Source: Aggregatibacter actinomycetemcomitans
Lineage (GTDB): Bacteria; Pseudomonadota; Gammaproteobacteria; Enterobacterales; Pasteurellaceae
Reading direction: 5' to 3'
Length of the DNA: 64,000 bases
NCBI RefSeq assembly: GCF_003130205.1
Contig: NZ_NRDF01000008.1
Coordinates: 33,355 to 97,354, forward strand
The position numbers and the translations under genes are program-made. The notes beneath the pieces were generated by a model, which was not told the origin of the DNA, did not search any database, and was given only the letters and a program-made list of their open reading frames with translations. This document shows, piece by piece, positions 1 through 9,738 of this stretch (positions are counted from its first letter, which is position 1; the number at the start of each line of letters is the position of its first letter).

Positions 1-504
1 CAAAATGCGTTCCCGGCGGCGGAAACACCGGAAAATACCGAACAGCGCGAAGGTTTTTTCCATTTAAATCATTTTTCCGGCGACATTGAAAAAGTGGAGT
101 TGCATTACCTGATTCGTGATTTTGAATGGAATGCCTTTAAGCAACGCAAACAATTCATTATAACGTTGGTGGAAAAATTTAATCGTGAAAAACGTTTGCC
201 GAAACCCATTGAATTAACGATTTCCGACAGCTACAAAAATATGAACGAAACGGTGAAAAAAGTCCCGCAATCCATTGAATTGGCGGATTTGGCGATGCAA
301 CAATGTGGTGTTACCCCCAACCATAAATTGATTCGCGGCGGCACCGACGGCGCCTGGCTGGCAGAAAAAGGGTTGGCTTGCCCGAACATTTTCACCGGCG
401 GCTACAATTTCCACAGCAAACACGAATTGATTACCCTGGAAGGTATGAAAGACGCGGTGAATGTGATTGTAAAACTGGTAGAGCTGGCGGCTAAGGCGTC
501 ATGA
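1..504 (+). CDS. pepT: Peptidase T, C-terminal part (truncated by window edge)
   Basis: This is the C-terminal end of a zinc-dependent aminotripeptidase that removes N-terminal residues from tripeptides in the cytoplasm. The frame is open from base 1 and ends at TGA 502-504. The stretch GGTDGAWLAEKGLACPNIF followed by TGGYNFHSKHE is typical of M20 family PepT, including the late His that belongs to the metal site in the family. The start codon and the N-terminal metal ligands lie outside the window. It converges on letB, and an inverted uptake-signal hairpin separates the two. Identification rests on recognised family sequence; I am confident. Confidence 0.93.
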   Translation, partial: QNAFPAAETPENTEQREGFFHLNHFSGDIEKVELHYLIRDFEWNAFKQRKQFIITLVEKFNREKRLPKPIELTISDSYKNMNETVKKVPQSIELADLAMQQCGVTPNHKLIRGGTDGAWLAEKGLACPNIFTGGYNFHSKHELITLEGMKDAVNVIVKLVELAAKAS

Positions 505-523
505 TAAAAATGCTTGTAAAAAG

Positions 524-578
524 GACCGCACTTTATGTAGCCACAAGAGGTTATGTTTAAAGTGCGGTCATTTTTTAC
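524..578. terminator. Inverted uptake-signal hairpin, likely bidirectional terminator
   Basis: Arms GACCGCACTTTA (524-535) and TAAAGTGCGGTC (558-569) are perfect reverse complements and are followed by a T run. The arms are the Haemophilus-type uptake signal. It lies between the converging pepT and letB genes, so it can serve both. Confidence 0.75.
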
Positions 579-579
579 A

Positions 580-3237
580 TTAATTTTTAGTTGCCGGTAA
601 CGTGCCCTGATTCCATTTTTGTGCATTTTCCGGGCGTTTGACTTGCAATAAGAAATGCTGATTTGCTTTTGCCTGCCCTTGCACCACCGTGCCTGATGGC
701 GTGGAGAAGGAAATACCGCCTTTTAACAGCTGTTGTACGCTGCCGGTGTTGAATTGGGCGCCGGACCAGCCGAGGCTGAAATCGTAACCGGAGGCAATCC
801 AGAATTCAGAATTTTGGCGTACGAGGTGCTGATATTTCGGGGCGATAAGAATGTTGATAAATACCCGATCGCCTAACGAATTCAGTTCTAAGTTTTTAAT
901 GGTTCCCACTTCCACACCGCGATACATAATCGGCGATCCTGCGGTGATATTTAACGCATCGTTGGTTTCCAATACAAGCGGTAACCCGTTGGTATATTTA
1001 ATGTTATTGTTGATGGATTGGGTTAAGGCAAATTGCGTTTTGCTTTTGCCGGAACCCACTTCCACATCAATGTACGGTTGCAATAAGCTGTCGATATTTT
1101 CAATACCGCTGGCGGAAATCTGCGGTGAAATTACTTTAAAGCGCGAGCCTTCTTTGGCGATTAGCGCCATGTAATTCGGGTTAATTAATGCTTTGGTGAT
1201 GATTTTATTGCTTTTTTGATCAAGCTGAATGCTGTCGATTTCACCAATGGTTAAGCCTAAATAACGTAATGCCATGCCTTTACTGAGGTTGGTGGCGTTC
1301 TCGGCAGTCAGGGTGATTTGTTGCCCCGCAGACTTGGCGCGTAGTTCGTTCGGATAAAGGGTATGGTTGCCTTTGCTGCCGCTGTTATCAAAACTGATAG
1401 CGCCTTTTAACGAACGAGTCAACGGCGTTGCCTGAATGCTGATGCCTTTTGGGGTAATGTCGATTTGTGCCGCACTTTCCACCCAGAAGACGCTTTTGTC
1501 TGTCAATAAATGGCGGTATTTTGGATAAATAAACACATCCACGGCAAAATGTTGGATTTGCGGACGAATATCCAAAATTTTACCCACTTCATATTGGCGA
1601 TAAAGCACCAATGAGCCTTTGTTAATGCTTGGTAGATTGGCGGTGGTAAGGGTAATGCTTGGTTTCGGTTGATTGTCGGTAATGCCGGCTTCCGCGTTGG
1701 TTAAATCGCTGTAAAGGGCGTAGTTTTCTTTCGCTTTGCCCTGATTTTTACCCGCCACCACGCGAATACCGCCTTGTAGCCATTTTTCCGGTGTGGCGGC
1801 TTCAAAACGTAAGCCGTCAACACCCAAACTCACTTCAAAATTAGAGGCGGCGATAAATAGGGTATCGCCGTGAATTAAATGGCGATACTCTCCGGCGATG
1901 GCGACTTTGAATTTGACGCCGTCGGTATCAATTTGCTGAGACACGATTTCGCCGATTTGAATGTTGTTATAAATCAACGGTTGCCCTTCGTTGATGCCGT
2001 AAGTTTCCGGTGCGGTTAAATTCAGCACCAAGGTGTTCGGCTGTTTCAGCAATAACTCGCTTTCTTTAATCACATCGAAATCCGTTCGGTTTTCACCGTC
2101 GCCCGGCAACACTTCAAAATATTTGCCACGTAGCAGTTTTTGTACATCGGTTAAATCTGCCAGGCCCGGTTTTTTCACGCGCAATACAATGTTGCTGTTA
2201 GCTTTGAACAAATTGGCAAGATTCGGATCAATTAATAACGTACCACTTAACATTTCATCGTTATTTTCCACCGCACTTAATTCGGATAACACGCCGATTT
2301 CGGTATTTTGGTAATAAACGTGGGTTTTCCCTGCTACCAAACCGACAGTGTTCGGAATGTTTACATTAATGTTGATACCGCGTTTTGCCGCTTGCAGGTT
2401 AGAATAAAGCGTATAGCTTTCGTTCATTTCCGCTTCCGGGCTGTTGCTTGGTGAATCAAAGGCAGCAGCACCTTGCACTACAGAATTAAGGCTGTCTACG
2501 TTGATGTTTAAACCGGAAACGTCAACGTTAGCGCTGATGCCGCTGATATTCCAGAAATGGCTGTCTTTTTTGACAAATTTGGCATAAGGCTTATTGATGA
2601 CCACATCAATTTCCACTTTTTTACCATCTTCGGTGAAATGGAAATCATAGATTCGACCTACGGGTATATTTTTGTAATAAATGGATGCACCAATTGAAAT
2701 AGATCCCAAATCGTCGGCAATTAAATGAATCAGTAAATCACCCGGAATAAGCTGTGCTATAGGGCCTTTCGTTTCTGCCATGAATTCATGTTCGGTATCA
2801 CCCCCGCCCGGTTGTAAGGTGATGTAATTACCTGAAACCAGTGCATCTAAGCCTGAAATCCCGGCAAGGGATGCACTTGGTTTCACCAACCAGAATTTGG
2901 TGTTTTCCCGTAAGACGGTTTTGGCTTCAGGGTAAATACTGGCGACCACTTCCACTTTTTGCAGATCATCGGTGAAATTCACCTTTTTTACTACCCCGAT
3001 TTGCAAACCTTGGTAGCGAATTTGTGTTTTGCCGGCAACGATACCGTCACCGTTGGCAAAGGTGATTTTTACGCTGATACCCTGTTCCTGTACAATTTGA
3101 AAGAACAAAATGGCACCGATACACAGGGCGACAAAAGGTAACAACCAAAATGGCGAAATACGCCGGTTCTGACGCACCTGCGCGTTGACTTCCGTTTCAT
3201 TATTTTGATGTTGCGTGTTTTGCTTGTTGTCTGTCAT
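580..3237 (-). CDS. letB: LetB (YebT) multi-MCE-domain envelope lipid transport protein
   Basis: This 885-residue protein has a short cytoplasmic N-terminus, one transmembrane helix (about residues 30-50, SPFWLLPFVALCIGAILFF) and then a long series of MCE repeats. Recurring GxxxxYxxxxIGxV/I units (for example TQIRYQGLQIGVVKK, HVYYQNTEIGVL, PLIYNNIQIGEI, ALRYLGLTIGEI, PIMYRGVEVGTI) indicate about seven MCE domains. The length matches E. coli LetB (about 877) rather than PqiB, which has three. In the family, stacked MCE hexamers form a tunnel that carries lipids between inner and outer membrane. Its start overlaps the end of letA by 38 bases, which implies translational coupling. Confidence 0.9.
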   Translation of the reverse strand: MTDNKQNTQHQNNETEVNAQVRQNRRISPFWLLPFVALCIGAILFFQIVQEQGISVKITFANGDGIVAGKTQIRYQGLQIGVVKKVNFTDDLQKVEVVASIYPEAKTVLRENTKFWLVKPSASLAGISGLDALVSGNYITLQPGGGDTEHEFMAETKGPIAQLIPGDLLIHLIADDLGSISIGASIYYKNIPVGRIYDFHFTEDGKKVEIDVVINKPYAKFVKKDSHFWNISGISANVDVSGLNINVDSLNSVVQGAAAFDSPSNSPEAEMNESYTLYSNLQAAKRGININVNIPNTVGLVAGKTHVYYQNTEIGVLSELSAVENNDEMLSGTLLIDPNLANLFKANSNIVLRVKKPGLADLTDVQKLLRGKYFEVLPGDGENRTDFDVIKESELLLKQPNTLVLNLTAPETYGINEGQPLIYNNIQIGEIVSQQIDTDGVKFKVAIAGEYRHLIHGDTLFIAASNFEVSLGVDGLRFEAATPEKWLQGGIRVVAGKNQGKAKENYALYSDLTNAEAGITDNQPKPSITLTTANLPSINKGSLVLYRQYEVGKILDIRPQIQHFAVDVFIYPKYRHLLTDKSVFWVESAAQIDITPKGISIQATPLTRSLKGAISFDNSGSKGNHTLYPNELRAKSAGQQITLTAENATNLSKGMALRYLGLTIGEIDSIQLDQKSNKIITKALINPNYMALIAKEGSRFKVISPQISASGIENIDSLLQPYIDVEVGSGKSKTQFALTQSINNNIKYTNGLPLVLETNDALNITAGSPIMYRGVEVGTIKNLELNSLGDRVFINILIAPKYQHLVRQNSEFWIASGYDFSLGWSGAQFNTGSVQQLLKGGISFSTPSGTVVQGQAKANQHFLLQVKRPENAQKWNQGTLPATKN

Positions 3238-4483
3238 AGATTTCCCAAATTAAGCGGCTGTCAAATTGCTCCGCTACAATCATTGTCAAAAATACCGCCG
3301 CGCCGAAATAGAGCGCCGCCGTACCTACAGAAAAGTCGATAATCTGCCCTCGGGTAACCAAGGACATCATCAGTGCCAATACGAATAAATCAAGCATTGA
3401 CCAGCGTCCGACGAAATGTACGATATGTAACAAACGCATTTGCCAGCGAATAGAGTGTTTCAGTTTAAAGTGTATGCAGGTAAGCAGGTATAACATAATC
3501 AGCACTTTGCTAATAGGCACGAAAATACTGGCGGTAAATACCACGAAAGCAATGAAGTAACTGCCCATATCGATAAAACTGATCACGCCCGACATTAAGG
3601 TATCCGCACTTGGCGCACCGTTTAAATAAATCACCGACATCGGCAATAAATTTGCCGGAAACAGCATAATAATGCCCGCAATTAACAGTGCCCAGGTGCG
3701 TTGTAATTTAATGGAATTTGACAAATCAATTTGCGAATAGCAACGCGGACAAATCTCGTGCCCTTTGCGATCAGTGAGCGGATTGATAAAACTATACTGG
3801 CAGGAATGGCAAAAGCGCAGATCTTCCACATGGGTGAGGTTGCTTACCGCTTTGCTTTGCGGGTAAAAATCGTTCCACACTTCATCGGGGTTAATTTTAA
3901 TAAATAAAAGGGTGGTTAAAAGTGCGGTAAAAATAAAAGCAATTAAGTAAATATTCAGTTCCAATGTGGCGTATTCCTGCACCTTGAAAATGCTTACTCC
4001 CAACGCCACCAAATACACGTCAAACATCACCCAGGGTTTTATATAGCCGAGAGAAATCAGCAAATTGCGCGGTTTGATGTGCATGATCTGTGACAGCCTC
4101 AGCAGAATAACCAGTAGCGCAAAGGCAATAGGCATAAACACGGCGCAAAGAAACACTAAAAATGCCGTGTAAGAAAAACCTTGTGTCGCCATTTTCCATA
4201 CGCCCAGCCAGACCGAGGCGTCAATTTTTTCGCCTAATAAATCAATGCTTAAAAGCGGGTAAGTTAACGCGAAAGGCATCAGGATTAAAATGGAGATGGC
4301 GATAATCGAACAGCGTTTTAAACTCCAGCGGCTGGTGGCGTATAACACATTATGGCAGCGCGGACAAAGGGCACGTTGCCCTTGTTGTAATGCAGCAATT
4401 TTAACCACGACATTGCATTCGCCGCAACGAACGAGGCGGTGAAAAGTAGCGTCGGCTAAATTTAACGTGGAATGTGCTGTCAT
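3200..4483 (-). CDS. letA: LetA (YebS/PqiA family) inner-membrane partner of LetB
   Basis: This 427-residue polytopic membrane protein has two PqiA-type halves. Each begins with a cysteine zinc-ribbon: CGECN with CPRCH near the N-terminus, and CHSCQ with CPRCY in the middle. Several hydrophobic helices follow in each half. It is the presumed inner-membrane loader of lipids into the LetB tunnel. The gene lies upstream of letB and overlaps it by 38 bases. Transcription starts in the 200-base region shared with the divergent proQ. The family is clear; the direction of lipid movement cannot be read from the sequence. Confidence 0.9.
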   Translation of the reverse strand: MTAHSTLNLADATFHRLVRCGECNVVVKIAALQQGQRALCPRCHNVLYATSRWSLKRCSIIAISILILMPFALTYPLLSIDLLGEKIDASVWLGVWKMATQGFSYTAFLVFLCAVFMPIAFALLVILLRLSQIMHIKPRNLLISLGYIKPWVMFDVYLVALGVSIFKVQEYATLELNIYLIAFIFTALLTTLLFIKINPDEVWNDFYPQSKAVSNLTHVEDLRFCHSCQYSFINPLTDRKGHEICPRCYSQIDLSNSIKLQRTWALLIAGIIMLFPANLLPMSVIYLNGAPSADTLMSGVISFIDMGSYFIAFVVFTASIFVPISKVLIMLYLLTCIHFKLKHSIRWQMRLLHIVHFVGRWSMLDLFVLALMMSLVTRGQIIDFSVGTAALYFGAAVFLTMIVAEQFDSRLIWEIYDRQQAKHATSK

Positions 4484-4707
4484 GAATCAAGTTACCTAAA
4501 TAAAGAAGCGCGTATTTTATACTGTATTTTTCGTTTTTAGTACGAATTTATCTTGTTTAGACAGAAAAAGTGCGGTCATTTTTTGCGGAATTTATTATTT
4601 CTTTTTAGTAGATAGGTTATTAATTGTGTCATTTTTTCTGAAAGTAAGCTAAACTACGGCAAGTTTTTCTACTTATTTTCTACTTAAAATCTATGCAGGA
4701 TTTCGCA

Positions 4708-5316
4708 ATGACCGAAGTACAAAAGTTAACAAATAATAAAGAGATTATTGCCTATTTAGCGGAAAAATTTCCGCTATGTTTTTCTATTGAAGGGGAAGCC
4801 AAACCGTTAAAAATCGGTTTGTTTCAGGATTTAAGTGAAGCGCTGAAAGATGACGAGCGCGTAAGCAAAACCCAACTCCGTCACGCCTTGCGTCAATATA
4901 CTTCAAACTGGCGTTACCTACACGGTTGCAAAGCCGGCGCAATGCGCGTGGATTTACAGGGTAATCCGGTGGGGGAACTGGAGCAAGAACATGTTGATCA
5001 TGCCGCGCAACAATTAGCGGAAGCTAAAGCCTTAATTGCCCAAAAACGTGCGGCGGAAAAAGCGGCAAAAGGCGAAAATGAGAAAAAACGTCCTGTCCGT
5101 CGCAATCAGAAGCAAGGTGAAAAGCCTGCCCGCAAACCTAAATTTAATTTCAATAACGTGGATATGACGACGTTGCAAGTTGGTCAGCAGGTAAAAGTCA
5201 AAGCAGCTGACCATGCGAAAAACGCCACCATTTTGGAAGTCTCCGGCGATGCTGCCAGGGTGGAATTGGAAAACGGTTTGGTGATTACTGTCACGGCAGA
5301 TCGTTTATTTGCCTAA
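4708..5316 (+). CDS. proQ: RNA chaperone ProQ
   Basis: ProQ is a FinO-domain RNA chaperone that binds structured 3' ends and small RNAs. The FinO domain covers about residues 1-115 (TKTQLRHAL-like and YTSNWRYLHGCKAGAMRVDL segments). A basic, Lys/Ala-rich linker follows, then a C-terminal Tudor-like domain (LQVGQQVKVKAADHAKNATI). I chose ATG 4708 (MTEVQKL) because AGG lies 8 bases upstream. An in-frame ATG at 4693 would add MQDFA but has no good ribosome site. The 202-residue product fits the Haemophilus orthologue. It precedes prc, as in E. coli, with a hairpin between them. Confidence 0.93.
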   Translation: MTEVQKLTNNKEIIAYLAEKFPLCFSIEGEAKPLKIGLFQDLSEALKDDERVSKTQLRHALRQYTSNWRYLHGCKAGAMRVDLQGNPVGELEQEHVDHAAQQLAEAKALIAQKRAAEKAAKGENEKKRPVRRNQKQGEKPARKPKFNFNNVDMTTLQVGQQVKVKAADHAKNATILEVSGDAARVELENGLVITVTADRLFA

Positions 5317-5328
5317 ATTCTTTTAATT

Positions 5329-5363
5329 AACAAAGCTATCTTTCACAGATAGCTTTGTTTATT
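5329..5363 (+). terminator. Hairpin between proQ and prc
   Basis: Perfect arms AACAAAGCTATC (5329-5340) and GATAGCTTTGTT (5348-5359) with a 7-base loop and a short T-rich tail. The tail is modest, so read-through into prc is possible. Confidence 0.6.
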
Positions 5364-5389
5364 GCCGTATTTTAATTAGGAAAGTTTGA

Positions 5390-7447
5390 ATGAAATTTAC
5401 GAAAACAAAAAGTTATCTGACCGCACTTGTATTAAGTTCTTTTTTGCTTAATGTCAATGTTGCGGACGCGGTACAACCGAAATTAAAACAAAGTGATCTG
5501 GTCTCTTTACAGCCGTCGGAATCCAACATGTTTGCCACGAAACGTGCGACAACCCGCCTAACTCAGTCTCATTACCGTAGATTTCAGCTGGATGATGAAT
5601 TTTCGAAAAAGATTTTTGATCGTTACCTGAAAGCGTTGGATTTTAACCGTACGACGTTTTTGCAATCCGATATTGATGAAATGTTCACCAAATATGGCAA
5701 TAAAATTGATGACGAGTTGAATGCCGGTAATTTAGATATTGCTTTTAGTATGTATGAGTTAATGATGAAACGCCGTTATGAACGTTATCGTTATGCCTTG
5801 TCTTTGTTGGATAAAGAACCACATTTGAACGATGATGATCAAATTGAAATTGATCGTGAAAAAGCAGCCTGGCCGAAAACCGAAACAGAAGCGAATAAGC
5901 TATGGGAAGCGCGCGTTAAAAACGACATCATCAGCTTGAAATTAAAAGATAAAAAATGGTCGGAAATTAAAGAGAAGTTGGTTAAGCGTTATAATTTGGC
6001 GATTCGTCGTTTAACCCAAACTAAAGCGGATGATGTGGTACAAACCTATTTAAACGCTTTTGCCCGTGAAATTGATCCGCATACCAGTTATTTAGCTCCA
6101 CGTACGGCAAAAAGTTTCAATGAAAGCATGAACTTATCTTTAGAAGGGGTCGGTGCCACATTGCAAACGGAGGATGGTGAAACCAGTATTAAATCTTTAG
6201 TTCCTGGAGCGCCTGCCGAACGCAGTAAAAAATTAAAAGCAGGTGATAAAATTATCGGTGTTGGTCAGGAGAAGGGCGAAATCGAGGATGTTGTCGGTTG
6301 GCGTTTGGAAGACATCGTTGACAAAATCAAAGGGAAAAAAGGCTCTAAAGTTCGTTTGGAAGTGGAACCGGCAAAAGGTGGAAAATCCCGTATTGTGACA
6401 TTGGTTCGCGATAAAATTCGTATTGAAGATCAAGCAGCGAAATTAACTGTTGAAAAAGTTGACGGCATCAATGTTGCCGTGATTAAAATTCCAAGTTTTT
6501 ACCTCGGTTTAACGGAAGATGTGAAAAAATTATTGGTAGAGATGCAGAATAAAAAAGCCGCTGCGTTAATCGTGGATTTGCGGGAAAACGGCGGCGGTGC
6601 GTTGACCGAAGCGGTCGGTTTAAGCGGCTTGTTCATTAGCGATGGGTCTGTGGTGCAAGTGCGAGACGCCTATCAACGTATTCGTGTACACGAAGATCCC
6701 GACAATACGCAACAATATACCGGTCCGCTATTGGTGATGATTAACCGCTTCAGTGCGTCTGCGTCGGAAATTTTTGCTGCCGCGATTCAGGATTATAACC
6801 GCGGCATTATTATCGGACAAAATACCTACGGAAAAGGCACGGTACAGCAAAGTCGTTCACTCAATTTTGTGTATGACTTGGATCAAACTCCGCTCGGCTT
6901 AATTCAATATACCATTCAAAAATTCTATCGTATTAATGGCGGAAGTACCCAATTAAAAGGTGTTGCACCGGATATTAAATTTCCGGATGTGATCGATACG
7001 CAAGAGTATGGTGAAGAAAAAGAGGATAACGCCTTGCCTTGGGATAAAATTCCGTCGGTGAATTATTCCGAAGTGATGACGGCGCGTGATGTCATTTCCG
7101 AGTTAGCTAAAAAACACAAAGAAAGAATCGCGAAAAATCCGGAATTTATTGCTTTAAACGAGGATTTAAAGATTCGTGATGAGCGTCGTGATCGTAAGTT
7201 CTTATCCCTGAATTATCAAAAACGCAAAGCGGAAAACGATAAGGACGATGAAAAACGGTTGAAAGACATTAATGAGCGCTTTAAACGTGAAGGTAAGAAA
7301 CCGTTAAAAGACATTAATGATTTACCGAAAGATTACGAAGCCCCGGATTTCTTCCTGAAAGAAGCAGAATTCATTGCGGCGGATGTCGTAAAATTTGATG
7401 CGGAAAAAACCGGGCTGAAAGACGCGGATACCTCTGCAAAACAGTAA
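5390..7447 (+). CDS. prc: Carboxy-terminal (tail-specific) protease Prc
   Basis: Prc is a periplasmic S41 protease that trims and degrades proteins from their C-termini, including cell-wall hydrolases. It is 685 residues long, as expected. It has an N-terminal signal peptide (TALVLSSFLLNVNVADA), a PDZ domain around residues 240-320 (LEGVGATLQTEDGETSIKSL onward) and the catalytic domain. The motif FSASASE places the nucleophile at Ser457, and YGKGTVQQ gives the Lys482 base, with the spacing of 25 seen in E. coli. A second helical lysine-rich region ends the protein. It sits directly upstream of other peptidoglycan genes. Confidence 0.95.
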   Translation: MKFTKTKSYLTALVLSSFLLNVNVADAVQPKLKQSDLVSLQPSESNMFATKRATTRLTQSHYRRFQLDDEFSKKIFDRYLKALDFNRTTFLQSDIDEMFTKYGNKIDDELNAGNLDIAFSMYELMMKRRYERYRYALSLLDKEPHLNDDDQIEIDREKAAWPKTETEANKLWEARVKNDIISLKLKDKKWSEIKEKLVKRYNLAIRRLTQTKADDVVQTYLNAFAREIDPHTSYLAPRTAKSFNESMNLSLEGVGATLQTEDGETSIKSLVPGAPAERSKKLKAGDKIIGVGQEKGEIEDVVGWRLEDIVDKIKGKKGSKVRLEVEPAKGGKSRIVTLVRDKIRIEDQAAKLTVEKVDGINVAVIKIPSFYLGLTEDVKKLLVEMQNKKAAALIVDLRENGGGALTEAVGLSGLFISDGSVVQVRDAYQRIRVHEDPDNTQQYTGPLLVMINRFSASASEIFAAAIQDYNRGIIIGQNTYGKGTVQQSRSLNFVYDLDQTPLGLIQYTIQKFYRINGGSTQLKGVAPDIKFPDVIDTQEYGEEKEDNALPWDKIPSVNYSEVMTARDVISELAKKHKERIAKNPEFIALNEDLKIRDERRDRKFLSLNYQKRKAENDKDDEKRLKDINERFKREGKKPLKDINDLPKDYEAPDFFLKEAEFIAADVVKFDAEKTGLKDADTSAKQ

Positions 7448-7460
7448 ACGTTTCATTTCC

Positions 7461-7494
7461 TGACCGCACTTTTTAAAAAGTGCGGTCATTTTTA
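7461..7494. terminator. Inverted uptake-signal terminator after prc
   Basis: A perfect 13-bp inverted repeat without spacer (7462-7487: GACCGCACTTTTT and its complement), followed by ATTTTTA. It separates prc from ldtD. Confidence 0.8.
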
Positions 7495-7525
7495 GCTAAG
7501 TTCAGAGATTAAGGCACAGCGATTA

Positions 7526-9049
7526 ATGAGTACGAAATCTTTTAAATTGACGGCATTGGCGTTAGCTATGGCGTTCTATGTGGGAAATGCGGTTGCGGAA
7601 GAAATGAAGCCTTCGGAGGCTGGCACGGAGCAGACCCGGGCACAAACTGATTTAGGTTTGGCGCAGCAGCAACTGGCTTTAGAAAGTAAAGCGGAAGAAG
7701 AACGTCTTGCCGCCGAGAAAAAAGCCGAAGAGGCGCGTTTAGCGGCAGAGAAACAAGTGCTGGCAGAGCAGGGCTTAGCCGAGCGTATCGGTGAAACGAA
7801 ACTGCAATTTAAACCGTTAATCGCAAAAATTTATGCAGAAAATAATTTTATGCCGCTGTGGCAGGATGAAAAAGCCAAACAACAGTTCTTGCGCGATTAC
7901 GCGTTAATGGTGGCAAGTGGCATTTCCAAGCGGTCTGCCAACGCCTTAAATGCGGTAAGCCAATCTGCCGATAAAGAAGCATTTGTGCAAGACGTGATCT
8001 TAACCGATGCGTTTTTAGATTATTTGTTTTATGCCAATAATGTGAAGAAATCTGCGCAAAAATGGTTATATTCGGAAAATAGTTACAAAGCCAGTAAACC
8101 GGATGAAAACCAAGTCGATTCCTGGCTAAGTGCGGTCAAAAATAATGATGTTTTTGCTTTCGTGAATAACTTATCCAGCGAAAATCCATTGTTTAAGCAA
8201 ACCTTAGCCAAGGTAGAAAATTTAATTTTAAATGGCAAATTAGACAAAAACGGCATTAATGAATTGCATCGTTTTGCCATCAATGCGCAACGTTTGCGTA
8301 TCCTGCCTGAATTTGATAACGGAATTTTCGTGAATGTTCCGAGTTATCAATTAAATTATTATCGTGACGGCAAGCTGGTTTTGAATTCCCGTGTGATTGT
8401 GGGCACCAACAAGCGCAAAACACCGGTTATGTTCAGCCGCCTGAGCAATGTGGTGGTCAATCCGCCTTGGAATGCGCCGACCCGTTTAATTAACGAGGAC
8501 ATCATTCCGAAAGTGTGCCGGGATCCAAGTTACATTTATCGTAACGGTTATACGATCATCGATGGCAAAGGCAATACCATTGACCCTTATACCATTGACT
8601 GGGAAAACATGACAGCGAAGAAATTCCCGTACCGTTTACGCCAAGTACCAAGCGACAACAGCGCATTGGGCAACTATAAATTTAATATGCCGAGTTCTGA
8701 TGCTATTTATTTGCACGATACGCCAAAACGTAGCTTATTTGGTAATAAAAGACGTGATTTAAGCTCCGGTTGTGTGCGTGTGGAAAAATCCGAAGAATTG
8801 GCAACAGTTCTGTTAAAAGAAGCGGGTTGGACGGCGGAAAGAAAACAAAGTGTACTGAAAAGCAGAAAAACGACTTCTGTAACTGTTAAATCCAATAACC
8901 CGGTTTTCTTATATTACGTCACTGCATGGGTTGATAAAGGGCAAGTACATACCTTGCCGGATGTTTATGGCTATGACAAAGCACCCAATCTGAGCTATAT
9001 TGACTGGGACATTTTGAAAAAATATCTTCAACCCTTAGCCTCGAACTAA
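7526..9049 (+). CDS. ldtD: L,D-transpeptidase LdtD (YcbB) family
   Basis: This exported enzyme forms 3-3 peptide cross-links in peptidoglycan. The 507-residue protein has a signal peptide (residues 1-24, cleaving after NAVA), a charged helical stretch (about residues 50-90) with the repeated words AEEERLAAEKK/AEEARLAAEK, and a YkuD catalytic domain. The YkuD motif is visible as His397 (YLHDTPK) and SSGC with Cys416 as nucleophile. It is shorter than E. coli YcbB (about 615), mainly in the N-terminal half. The order ldtD-mepK-ycbL is the same as in E. coli. An uptake-signal core is embedded in the gene (SAVKN). Confidence 0.9.
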   Translation: MSTKSFKLTALALAMAFYVGNAVAEEMKPSEAGTEQTRAQTDLGLAQQQLALESKAEEERLAAEKKAEEARLAAEKQVLAEQGLAERIGETKLQFKPLIAKIYAENNFMPLWQDEKAKQQFLRDYALMVASGISKRSANALNAVSQSADKEAFVQDVILTDAFLDYLFYANNVKKSAQKWLYSENSYKASKPDENQVDSWLSAVKNNDVFAFVNNLSSENPLFKQTLAKVENLILNGKLDKNGINELHRFAINAQRLRILPEFDNGIFVNVPSYQLNYYRDGKLVLNSRVIVGTNKRKTPVMFSRLSNVVVNPPWNAPTRLINEDIIPKVCRDPSYIYRNGYTIIDGKGNTIDPYTIDWENMTAKKFPYRLRQVPSDNSALGNYKFNMPSSDAIYLHDTPKRSLFGNKRRDLSSGCVRVEKSEELATVLLKEAGWTAERKQSVLKSRKTTSVTVKSNNPVFLYYVTAWVDKGQVHTLPDVYGYDKAPNLSYIDWDILKKYLQPLASN

Positions 9050-9102
9050 CATTCGCAATGTAAGTCAAAACAACAGATTTTAAACATATTCAGGAAAATA
9101 TA

Positions 9103-9663
9103 ATGAGCAATATTAACCATAGTCGTCGCAAATGGTTATCTTTAGGGGGAATTGTATTGGGTGCAACTTTGTTGCCCGATACGGTTTTAGCTGTGGTTTC
9201 AACGCCAAGACCCCGTATGTTGAGCTTTCGCAACATCAATACCCAAGAGAAATTAAGCGCGGAATTCGTGCTTGGTCGCGGGTTTTCCAACACGACATTA
9301 CGACTTTTAGATCATTTACTGCGTGATAAACGCAATAATCAAGTACATAAAATGGATCCGCAGCTTTTCACTAAGTTTTATCGGGTTCAGCAAAACCTCG
9401 GTTTACGCAACACCGAAATCCAAATTATCTGCGGTTATCGTTCCGCTGCCAGCAATGCGGCAATGCACCGTCGCAGTCGTGGTGTCGCCAGCAATAGTTA
9501 TCATATCCGTGGTCAAGCCATTGATTTTCGTATTGATGGTGTTCCGTTAGCGAAATTACGCGATGCAGTGGAGGCATTAAATAACGGCGGCGTCGGTTTC
9601 TATCCGCGCAGTAACTTTGTTCACATGGATACCGGTCCTGTCCGTACCTGGAGAGGAAGTTAG
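9103..9663 (+). CDS. mepK: Murein endopeptidase MepK (YcbK, M15/DUF882)
   Basis: A 186-residue exported zinc endopeptidase, in the family specific for cross-links and giving room for wall growth. It has a Tat-type signal (SRRKWLSLGG) followed by a hydrophobic core and a cleavage site near LAVV. The M15-like metal site is visible as SYHIRGQAIDFRI (His then Asp) and the late FVHMDTG. The gene lies 53 bases after ldtD, probably in one transcript, coupling a 3-3 cross-linker to an endopeptidase. ATG 9103 has the upstream element CAGGAAAAT. Confidence 0.9.
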   Translation: MSNINHSRRKWLSLGGIVLGATLLPDTVLAVVSTPRPRMLSFRNINTQEKLSAEFVLGRGFSNTTLRLLDHLLRDKRNNQVHKMDPQLFTKFYRVQQNLGLRNTEIQIICGYRSAASNAAMHRRSRGVASNSYHIRGQAIDFRIDGVPLAKLRDAVEALNNGGVGFYPRSNFVHMDTGPVRTWRGS

Positions 9664-9690
9664 TCCATTGCTAAAAACGTTGTTATTTTT

Positions 9691-9714
9691 AACCGCACTT
9701 TGGTGCGGTTTTTT
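9691..9714 (+). terminator. Short inverted uptake-signal hairpin between mepK and ycbL
   Basis: AACCGCACTT (9691-9700) pairs with TGGTGCGGTT (9701-9710), imperfect at the loop, followed by TTTT. It is probably a partial terminator, since ycbL follows at once. Confidence 0.65.
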
Positions 9715-9738
9715 ACTGAATAAACAAGGCTGGTCATT